Below the pieces are notes generated by a model that ran no database searches, was not told where the DNA came from, and was given only the letters and a program-made list of their open reading frames with translations. This document shows positions 57,546 through 64,000 of a DNA stretch of 64,000 nt, piece by piece. The position numbers were made by a program, and so were the translations under genes. Origin of the DNA: Ramlibacter ginsenosidimutans. GTDB lineage: Bacteria > Pseudomonadota > Gammaproteobacteria > Burkholderiales > Burkholderiaceae_C. Position 1 is the first letter of the stretch. Each line of letters opens with the position of its first letter. The stretch is from NCBI RefSeq assembly GCF_042678185.1, contig NZ_JBHUDQ010000013.1; one strand, given 5' to 3'.

Positions 57546-58526
57546 CTAGCCGGCCGAACGGCGCGTGCCGCCGATCGCGTGCTCCATGTGGAGCATGCCG
57601 CCGGGTTCATGTGCCGGCGGCTCGGTTCCTCCCAACAGGCCAACAACCGCAAACACGCCAGCCCCGAGCGCAAGCTCGATGCCCACATTCCTCAGAAGCT
57701 TGCGAGCAGCATCCCCCTGCGCGCCACCCGAATGAAGGCGCGGACCAAGCCACCACCGGTTCATGGCCGCCAGCGAGAGCATCGCCCCGAACAGCACGAT
57801 CTTGACAAGGACGAGCCGGCCGTAGGCCGACGTTGCGAGGGCTAGCATGCTCCCCACCATCATTTGCCCGTTCAGGAAGCCAGTGACGACCAGCGCCGCG
57901 ACCGCAGCAGTACCCATTCCAGAAAAGCCGTTCGCTGCTCGCGCCGCGAGAGCTCTCCAGGGTGTAGCGTTTGCGCGAGCACGTACGAGCAGGGCGAGCA
58001 GTGGGAGCAAGCAGCCGACCCAGAGCGCTGCCGCCACGAGATGGACCGCATCCGCGGCGGCATGCGACAGGGGCGCAGCGGCTGCGTGTCCAGCCCATAC
58101 CTGCGAAAGGAGGGCCCCCGCGGCGATCAGTGCTCCGGCCGGCCCCGGGCTTGCAGCTCCTGCCACGCGGCGCTTCCGAACCTGGCCGAGATAGAACAGC
58201 ATCGCAACCAGAAGGACGCAACGAATCAGCCAGACATGCCCGAAGCGTGTCTGTTCCAGCACAACGCCGGTGACGGTGGGTCGCCATGCCTGCGCAAGCG
58301 GCTCTCCGCTCATGCTCGCCGCGACCGCAAGCAGCCACGCAACCCAGGTCACCAGCGCGACGGCCGTACCCCAGAGGCGAAGCCTCGCCAGCCAGGTGCA
58401 GAGGACGGATCGCTCCGGTTCGGCGGCGGCCGATGCGGGTAGCACGAACAGCGGGAAGAAGAAGCCGCCGGCCAGCACGGCGAGTGCCAGGAGGTGCAGC
58501 GCGCGAATCGCGGGCATCAGCTGCAT
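57546..58526 (-). CDS. copD: CopD-like copper resistance membrane protein (cargo)
   Basis: A 326-residue inner-membrane protein with about eight helices (LHLLALAVLAGGFFFPLFVL and AVALVTWVAWLLAVAASM at the start). It includes the HLVAAALWVGCLLPLLALLV segment typical of CopD, with His and Trp residues on the periplasmic side. CopD works with periplasmic CopC in copper handling or uptake. It is the last gene of a four-gene run transcribed leftwards. It starts at ATG 58526. Confidence 0.87.
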   Translation of the reverse strand: MQLMPAIRALHLLALAVLAGGFFFPLFVLPASAAAEPERSVLCTWLARLRLWGTAVALVTWVAWLLAVAASMSGEPLAQAWRPTVTGVVLEQTRFGHVWLIRCVLLVAMLFYLGQVRKRRVAGAASPGPAGALIAAGALLSQVWAGHAAAAPLSHAAADAVHLVAAALWVGCLLPLLALLVRARANATPWRALAARAANGFSGMGTAAVAALVVTGFLNGQMMVGSMLALATSAYGRLVLVKIVLFGAMLSLAAMNRWWLGPRLHSGGAQGDAARKLLRNVGIELALGAGVFAVVGLLGGTEPPAHEPGGMLHMEHAIGGTRRSAG

Positions 58527-58559
58527 CCTGCTCTCCTCTGCGGCACGCCTGGCACGCGC

Positions 58560-58919
58560 TCAGCCCCCAACGCGGAAAACGAAGTCACCTTGCGTGACAT
58601 GGGTGTCGACCGACACGACGCGCCAGTGCACTGAATAGGCGCCCGGTGCGACCGCTTGCAGCGAAACGCGCAGCAGAGCCTTGTTGGAAGGATCCAGCTG
58701 TGCGTCGCCGCGATCGACACGGCGACCACTTGCATCCGTGACCGTGAGCGTGCTGAACGCTCCTTCCAGTGGTTCGCTGAACCAGAGCCTCACCTCCGCC
58801 GGCGCGGATGGAACCTGGGAGCCGACGCGCGGCTCCGCGTGATCCAGGAGCGCGTGCGCATGTGCACCGGCTGCGGCCAGTGCAATGTAGCCCGCCACGA
58901 AGAGAGATCTCAGGTTCAT
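58560..58919 (-). CDS. copC: CopC-like periplasmic copper-binding protein (cargo)
   Basis: A 119-residue protein. The signal peptide MNLRSLFVAGYIALAAAGAHA is cut so that the mature chain begins with His (HALLDHAEPRVGSQV), which serves as a Cu(II) ligand in CopC. The conserved GAYSVHWRVVSVDTHVTQGD and FVFRV follow, with the family Ser-x-Asp-x-His cluster. It overlaps the upstream outer-membrane protein gene by four bases and precedes copD. Confidence 0.9.
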   Translation of the reverse strand: MNLRSLFVAGYIALAAAGAHAHALLDHAEPRVGSQVPSAPAEVRLWFSEPLEGAFSTLTVTDASGRRVDRGDAQLDPSNKALLRVSLQAVAPGAYSVHWRVVSVDTHVTQGDFVFRVGG

Positions 58920-59974
58920 CTCGTTGCCCCGAACATCGGATGACCGAAGGTCCCCGGGAAGAGGTCATCCAGGAAGAAATGCAGCTGCGCCATGAAGCCC
59001 ACCCCGTGTCCACTGCGGCTGTTCATCGGGATCACCGCCTCAAGCCCAAGCTGGATCTTCTGGCCGGCCCACAGCACCCCTGGATTGATCGTGCCGGTGA
59101 AGGGGCGGTCGTCGACACGGTCCAGTGGCTTGGACATCGAGAACTCCACCACTGGGATCATGCGATTGAACGGCGCCCCCAGCCCGACGTCCTTCACGTG
59201 GGACTGGAGGTAGGGAATGCTGTATTGGAGCGCAAAGCCGACGTTCAGCACGTGCGGATGGCGTTCGACGTCAGTTGTCGCGAGTCCCGTGTCCGGATCG
59301 ACGCTAACTGTCGTCGTGCTCGCGCGCGACGGAATCGCAACGCCGAGGGTGCCGGTGACCGCAAATGGCCTCAGCGTTTCCTTTGCCGCATCGCCAAAGC
59401 CTTTGCCGAAGTACACGGTCGGCGTGATGGTGCTGAATCGCTCGGCGCCGACGGAGCTGCTGCCCGTCCCCCCAACGTCCCAGTCCGCACCGACGGAGAG
59501 GATCGTCTCGTGCACCTCGTTCGTGTACAGCTGGTACTTGGCGCCGATCGAGATGTTGTCCCACCCATGCGCGGCAGGTTGCCCGTTCGGCGCGATTCGA
59601 AGCCGGTTTGCCCCGAATGCGAGGCCGAAATTCGGTGTGATGCGCCGCGCGAAGTCGAACGAGGCCGAGGTCTGGCGGGTCGCCGGCGTATCGCCATCTG
59701 CATTGCTGCGCGTGGAGGTGATGGTAGGCAGCGACAGCTCGTCGGCAACAAACGGGTCGTCGGTCGCGAGGGTGGCCGGAAAGAAGCGCTGGCCGACAAA
59801 GCCGTGGGCGTGCGCCGGAAGGGCGCTGGCAGCGAGCAGGCCCGCGATCGTGGCGAGGCCCGCGAGTTTGCGGGAAAGGAAAGAAGCGGGCACGGCCTTG
59901 CAGACCGGAACCCCGTGAATTGGATGCACGGTGAATCTCCTGGTGCGAATGAATCGGTTGCCGCGTTGCGGCAA
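58916..59974 (-). CDS. Outer-membrane beta-barrel-type protein with copper context (cargo)
   Basis: A protein of 352 residues as a maximal frame. The likely mature part starts after a signal sequence ending LAASALPAHA, and the next residues are HGFVGQRFFP. The body is rich in alternating beta strands with Gly and aromatic residues (WDNISIGAKYQLYTNEVHET, LRPFAVTGTLGVAIP). It ends in a C-terminal FMAQLHFFLDDLFPGTFG. I read it as a barrel or transporter of the MetA-pathway type; this is moderate. It lies between the His-rich protein and copC. Confidence 0.65.
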   Translation of the reverse strand: MPQRGNRFIRTRRFTVHPIHGVPVCKAVPASFLSRKLAGLATIAGLLAASALPAHAHGFVGQRFFPATLATDDPFVADELSLPTITSTRSNADGDTPATRQTSASFDFARRITPNFGLAFGANRLRIAPNGQPAAHGWDNISIGAKYQLYTNEVHETILSVGADWDVGGTGSSSVGAERFSTITPTVYFGKGFGDAAKETLRPFAVTGTLGVAIPSRASTTTVSVDPDTGLATTDVERHPHVLNVGFALQYSIPYLQSHVKDVGLGAPFNRMIPVVEFSMSKPLDRVDDRPFTGTINPGVLWAGQKIQLGLEAVIPMNSRSGHGVGFMAQLHFFLDDLFPGTFGHPMFGATR

Positions 59975-59983
59975 AGGCGCAGG

Positions 59984-60391
59984 TCAGGAGAGGACGGGCG
60001 GGCCCCGCGCGGGCGGCGCGAGCTCGATGCAGCCGAAAGAAAGCGGGCGCGCGCGCACGCGCGGGGGCTCGGAAGGCGCTTGGCCGCCCGTTGCGTTTGC
60101 GAGAAGCACCGGCGGCGGCGCGGCGCCGAAGGTGCACAAGGGGCAGTGCGATGGCGAGCCGGATGCATGGCCGGCATGCACGTCGACGGCGGCGTGCTCG
60201 TGCGGGCACGGGGCATCCTCGTCTGCCGCGCTCGCGCCAGCATCGGCCGCGTGAACATGAACGTGCGCTTGGGCGTGCGCCTGCGCCGGCGGCGGGCTCG
60301 GAGACCAAGCCATCGCCACCACCCACAGCAACAGCCAAGCCGCGAGGAAGCGGCCGAGCCTGCGGTGGCGACGGAGTTCGTGCATGGGCAT
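59984..60391 (-). CDS. DUF2946-like His-rich protein (cargo)
   Basis: A 135-residue protein with an N-terminal hydrophobic segment (LGRFLAAWLLLWVVAMAW) and a mature part rich in His, Asp and Ala (AQAHAQAHVHVHAADAG, PHEHAAVDVHAGHASG). A Cys pair sits in SHCPLCTFG, as in DUF2946 proteins found next to copper genes. It is probably a periplasmic or envelope metal-binding protein. As the first gene of the cargo run it may carry the promoter of all four. Confidence 0.78.
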   Translation of the reverse strand: MPMHELRRHRRLGRFLAAWLLLWVVAMAWSPSPPPAQAHAQAHVHVHAADAGASAADEDAPCPHEHAAVDVHAGHASGSPSHCPLCTFGAAPPPVLLANATGGQAPSEPPRVRARPLSFGCIELAPPARGPPVLS

Positions 60392-60676
60392 CCGATGAGC
60401 TTACGAGCGAGTATCGCAGCCTATAGGGATCGGGTGGGCCCGACTCGAGGCGTGGGACTGACCCGCATCAGTTGCACGAAGCGCGTGATGCCGAGCAACA
60501 TAAAGCACCGTGTCACTCACTCTGAATTTCGACCAGTCCTGAACGAAGCGGCCGCACTCCGCGGCCGTGAGATGTTCGCGATGGGCCCGCAGTACCGCGT
60601 TATTGGTATATCTTTGGGCCGGTGCGCAGCATCCCTGCGTTCTCGATTCAGTCTACCCGAGCCAAGCGCTTGGTCG

Positions 60677-62247
60677 TCAGGTGTGGTCTTCCAGGCGGTC
60701 GTCTCGCGTCGTCGGGCTGGGCGTCCAGCGATGCGGCAGCAGATCACCGATCTGGCTGGCGCGCTGCGTAGGCAGGCGTTCCAGCACGCTGCGCAGATAC
60801 GCGTAGGGATCATGCCCGTTCATCCGGGCTGAGTGGATCAGGCTCATGACCGCGGCTGCTCGCTTCCCAGCGCGCAGACTGCCGGCGAAAAGCCAATTCG
60901 AGCGACCGATGGCAATCGGGCGGATTTGGTTCTCCACCCAGTTGTTGTCGGCTGGCAAGTCGCCGTCATCAATGTAGCGCGTGAGCGCGCGCCATCGCCC
61001 CAAGCAGTAGTCGATCGCCTTGGCCGTCGCGGATCCCGGCGGCACCTTCTGGCGCTGTGCTGTCAGCAATGCGTGCAGTGCGTCGGCCACCGCCTTTGCC
61101 TTCTCCTGACGGACACTTCGCGGTTCGGATCGAGGCCTGCGACTTCGCGTTCGACCGCGTACAGCTGTCCGAATCGCGCGAGCGCCTGCTCACCGACCGG
61201 GCTTTGGTGATTGGCCCAGAGCTCGTGGAATTTCCTCCGCGCGTGCGCCAAGCAGCCGGCTTCGGTGATGCCGCTGGCAAACAGCGCCTTGTAGCCCGAG
61301 TAGTCGTCGCAGACCAGCGTGCCGCGCCAGCCACGCTCGCCAGGGTGGCCGAGGAATTCCGCCGGGTGGCGGCTCGCGCGGCTTTCGGCGAAATCAAACA
61401 CGACCAGCTTCGTTGGCTGCAGCGCCGTGCTGCAGTAGGTCCAGAGATATGCTCGGTGCGTCTTGCCCGCACCGGGGTCGAGCATCGCCACGGGCGTTTC
61501 GTCCGCGTGCAGCACTCGCTGCTGCAGCAACTCGGCTCTCATGGCATCGACCAGCGGCTGCAACTGCACGCCGCAGCTTCCAACCCACTGCGCCAGCGTC
61601 GATCTCGGGATCGCGAAGCCGGCGCGCTCAAAAATGCCTTCCTGGCGATACAGCGGCAGGTGGTCGGCGAACTTGGCCACCAGCACGTGCGTGAGCAGGC
61701 CGGCGGTGGGCACCCCCTTGTCGATCACGTGCGGCGCAACGGGAGCCTGCACGAGCTTCTCGCACTTAGCGCAAGACCACTTGCCGCGCACGTGCCTCTC
61801 CACGGTAAAGAAGCCGGGCTCATAGTGCAGCTTCTCGGAGACGTCTTCCCCGATGCGCTTCATCTCGCAACCGCAGCGGCAGGTCGTGCTCTCTGGCTCG
61901 TGGTGGATCTCGCGTCGGGGGAATTGCACCGGAAGCGGCTGCCGCCTGGGCTTGTTCGCCTCGCCTGCCGGCTTGTCCTGCGGAGCGAGGCGCTCGATTT
62001 CATCGCCAACCGCCTGCAGGTCGGAATTGATCGTGTCGTCCAGCAGGCTGCGCTGCTCCGCGTTGAAGCGCTCGGACTGCGCGGCGAACTTCAGGCGCTT
62101 CAGGACCGCGTTCTCGTGCGTGAGCTTGTCGATCAGCGTCTGCTTGTGCAGCACGTCGGCCCGCAGACGCGCCACCAGTTCGCGCAGCTGATGCGCGTCG
62201 AGGCCTTCGATGTTGTCCGCGGTGATCACGGAGGGACATGCTGCCAT
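60677..62247 (-). pseudogene. tnpC: IS66 transposase TnpC, frameshifted
   Basis: The first frame (61063-62247) reads coiled-coil sequence at the start (LRELVARLRADVLHKQTLID), then a zinc-finger-like CRCGCEMKRIGEDVSEKLHY and the DDE core (DETPVAMLDPGAGKTHRAYL, CDDYSGYKALFASGITEAGC). It ends in a wrong-frame tail (RRRQRRWPTHCTHC). The second frame (60677-61090) continues DALHALLTAQRQKVPPGSAT and NNWVENQIRPIAIGRSNWLF with IS66_C. The frames meet near 61105-61115, where the other frame would read VRQEKAKAVADAL. A single-base indel splits an otherwise full-length gene. Confidence 0.9.
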
Positions 62248-62286
62248 GCGCGCTGCACCACGGCATCGGCAGATGCCTGTATTGCG

Positions 62287-62619
62287 CTACAGCAGCGAGA
62301 TCACGCCGGCTTCGCCGATGCGCTGCCACGGCAGGCCCAGCACCAGCGCGTCGAACTGCTCGCGCGTGAGGCCGACACTCGGAGCACCGTCACTCGTCCA
62401 CACGAAGCGCCCCTGGTTCAGGCGCCGGGCCGCCAGCCAGACGCCGATGCCGTCCTGCACCAGGACCTTCAGGCGGTTGGCTCGCCGGTTGGCGAACAGG
62501 TACGCGTGGTGCGGGCGCGCGGCACCGAATACGCGCACGACTCGCGCAAGCGCCGCTTCGGTGCCGGCGCGCATGTCCAGCGGCTCCACGGCGAGCCAGA
62601 TCGCCTCGATGCGAATCAC
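62287..62619 (-). CDS. tnpB: IS66 TnpB (Orf2)
   Basis: A 110-residue protein from GTG 62619 (VIRIEAIWLAVEPLDMRAGT), continuing RPHHAYLFANRRANRLKVLV and GIGVWLAARRLNQGRFVW. TnpB is needed for transposition of most IS66 elements, but its biochemical role is unclear. The start overlaps the tnpA stop by four bases. Confidence 0.92.
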   Translation of the reverse strand: MIRIEAIWLAVEPLDMRAGTEAALARVVRVFGAARPHHAYLFANRRANRLKVLVQDGIGVWLAARRLNQGRFVWTSDGAPSVGLTREQFDALVLGLPWQRIGEAGVISLL

Positions 62620-62972
62620 CGAAACAGCTCGCGCAACCAGGCCGCGCAGGCGTCGGCCGCGTCCGTGGGCCAAGACACCGCCACGCTGGTGGCGCCGTGG
62701 CGCAGCTCGATGCGAATTGGCGACGTCGTGGTGGGTGTCGGCGCCGGCAGCGGAAGCGAGACGAACTCGGGCTGCGCGCCTGATCTGCTGACGGCGGGAG
62801 CTCCGCGCGCATCACGCCGCCAAGTGTGCAGCATGTTGGCGTTCAGGCCATGCGCGAGCGCCACCTTGGCGACCGACGCGCCGGGCTGCTCGCACTCGGC
62901 AACCAGCTGCGCCTTGAACTCCGCGGGATACGCGCGCACGCGCGTGCGCTTCTTCGTTTCGATTGTGTCCAT
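62616..62972 (-). CDS. tnpA: IS66 TnpA (Orf1)
   Basis: A 118-residue protein from ATG 62972, MDTIETKKRTRVRAYPAEFK then AQLVAECEQPGASVAKVALA and HGLNANMLHTWRRD. This is the HTH of IS3/IS66 Orf1 proteins. The rest is Pro/Ala-rich and ends AWLRELFR. It is the first gene of the transposition unit. Confidence 0.93.
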   Translation of the reverse strand: MDTIETKKRTRVRAYPAEFKAQLVAECEQPGASVAKVALAHGLNANMLHTWRRDARGAPAVSRSGAQPEFVSLPLPAPTPTTTSPIRIELRHGATSVAVSWPTDAADACAAWLRELFR

Positions 62973-63019
62973 GAAACTTCTCTCGTGGACACGATGCTCC
63001 CCACTCCAGGGGTACCGCT

Positions 63020-63044
63020 CAAGATGGGATGGCCGGACGCTTAC
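63020..63044 (-). repeat. Right terminal inverted repeat of the IS66 transposon
   Basis: Read on the minus strand from 63044 it begins GTAAGCGTCCGGCCATCCC. It matches the left end (57325-57349) apart from a few changes. Confidence 0.85.
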
Positions 63045-63052
63045 GCTGATCG
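63045..63052. repeat. Right 8-bp target-site duplication (GCTGATCG)
   Basis: Exact copy of the octamer at 57317-57324, directly after the right end of the transposon. Confidence 0.9.
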
Positions 63053-63702
63053 AGACCGTGTCGCTGATCTTGCCGTGCTCCGCTGTCTTCTGCGTGTGAT
63101 GCGTAGAGCGCCGCATGCCTCGGGTCCGCCGTAAGTGCTGCAGCAGCTCGCGTTTCAGGGCACCGCGTGCTTGGATGTACAGGCTGCGGTAGATCGTCTC
63201 GTGTGACACGTAAAGGCTCTGGTCGGGTAAGTATGCTTTAGCCACGTCGCGATCTGCTCTCGTGACCACTGCATCTCGAGCTTGGCCGTCACGATCCGAG
63301 CCGAGGCTGGGCGCTCAACGAGCTTGCAGGCTTTGGTCGGTGCGCTCGCCGCCACTGCCTCTGTATCCGCCTGGGTTGCGCGATAGCAGGCCAAGCCACC
63401 ATTGCGACTGATCTCTCGGCTCACGGTCGACGGCGCTCTCCGGAGTCGATCAGCGATGGATCGAATCGACATACCTTCCACGAGGTGCCGCGAGATCTCC
63501 TCTCGCTCGGCCAAGGTCAGTGCCAATCTGGATCGTCGTCGCGCCGGCGGGCGAACGCCCCCTCTCTCTGCCAAGATCCTGTTGACCGACGAGTGAGATC
63601 GAACAGGCGGGCGATCTGATGGAGCGTGTCTCCTGCCTTCCACCGCTCCCACAACAGCGCCTTTTGAGTACCCGACTAGTAGATCGGGGAGCTGCGGGTC
63701 AT
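63045..63702 (-). pseudogene. IS30 transposase remnant, proximal piece
   Basis: The original start is ATG 63702, read MTRSSPIY, then an in-frame TAG at codon 9 (63676-63678). The frame continues SGTQKALLWERWKAGDTLHQ. A deletion near 63597 moves it to SHSSVNRILAERGGVRPPAR and STVSREISRNGGLACY, then a further shift near 63235 gives VSHETIYRSLYIQARGALKR and DTVSIS at the IS66 end. Joined to the piece at 57148-57316 it reads DTVSISERPASVDDRAVPGH with no gap. It is inactive by several mutations besides the insertion. Confidence 0.88.
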
Positions 63703-64000
63703 GAGCAACACTCCTGCTGCCTCTGAGGCCGCTAGTGTGTTGCATCGACCGGCTGAATCCGCCGCCAAGAGCAGACCTCGCGTTTTCGCTTGGCGTTCAC
63801 TTAACGTGTTGATCCGGAGCGCCTATGTGGCCGACGCAAGCGGCCCTTCGCAGCCGCTGCGCGGCCCACCGTCTTGCTGGCTTTGCCGCGCGGCGCACGT
63901 CGGCGGGGTGTGGGTAGGTCCGCGGACGAGATTCAGCAGGGGCCAGGCAGCGTTGCACAGAGGCCGCATTCGTCCGTCGCCTATTTACCTTCGCGACGAG
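63703..64000. other. Window end, no clear gene
   Basis: About 300 bases after the IS30 gene start. They probably contain the outer end of the IS30 element (near GTGTTGCATCGACCGGCTG at 63734-63752). No coding frame was recognised. Confidence 0.5.

Larger units (their letters stand above)
57325..63044. mobile_element. IS66-family transposon with copper-gene cargo (5,720 bp)
   Basis: The left end starts GTAAGCGTCTGGCGATCCCG and the right end, read inward on the other strand, starts GTAAGCGTCCGGCCATCCCA. These terminal inverted repeats have the IS66-family GTAAGCG start. The tnpA, tnpB and tnpC genes occupy 60.7-63.0 kb at the right, and copper-type genes (57.5-60.4 kb) fill the left half as cargo. 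A perfect 8-bp duplication (GCTGATCG) flanks it. It is inserted in the coding strand of an IS30 transposase gene. A 1-base shift in tnpC may have ended its own mobility. Confidence 0.92.

Overview
The window looks like chromosomal DNA of a high-GC betaproteobacterium of the order Burkholderiales, most like the family Comamonadaceae. The evidence is the strong GC third-position bias of the core genes, the serS / tRNA-Ser(CGA) / ispH / radC neighbourhood, a DUF4148 secreted protein, and dispersed GTAGGCTGG...CCCAGC repeats. This placement is inferred from gene content; no search was run.

Layout. (1) 0.4-11.2 kb is ordinary core chromosome: fdhD, an FtsX-type ABC permease, a group II truncated haemoglobin, Smr protein, radC, a TPR/2OG-oxygenase-like protein, an FKBP-type isomerase, ispH, a threonine-dehydratase-like enzyme, serS, then tRNA-Ser with a terminator. 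(2) 11.3-16.5 kb, just behind the tRNA gene, is lower-GC accessory DNA: a second radC, small hypotheticals, a single-domain response regulator, a broken second receiver and a long gene-poor stretch. (3) 16.5-31.5 kb is again core-like: an FAD-linked oxidase, a VOC protein, a scar of IS5, KAP and alcohol-dehydrogenase fragments, then a winged-helix/AAA regulator beside a complete RND efflux operon, a patatin-like lipoprotein and an MgtC-like protein. (4) 31.5-57 kb is an accessory island of more even base composition. It holds a ubiquitin-like conjugation operon (Ubl, E2-like, JAMM protease, E1) divergent from an AAA/TPR protein. A Rep-like/HTH/AlpA module with a 9-bp repeat array, a KAP NTPase split by a frameshift, DUF3892, DUF3761 and repeat proteins, and two HTH regulators follow. 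(5) 57.3-63.0 kb is a 5,720-bp IS66-family transposon carrying four copper-type genes. It has matching terminal inverted repeats and a perfect 8-bp target duplication, and it sits inside an already decayed IS30 transposase gene that runs to the end of the window.

The two most interesting systems are the ubiquitin-like operon at 34.66-37.42 kb, whose gene order matches published antiphage operons of the BilABCD/type II BUB kind, and the copper-cargo IS66 transposon, whose boundaries can be read to the base. A motif containing GCGTAAATGCCT recurs at three island locations (near 15.99, 32.00 and 50.99 kb) and may mark integration or rearrangement points.
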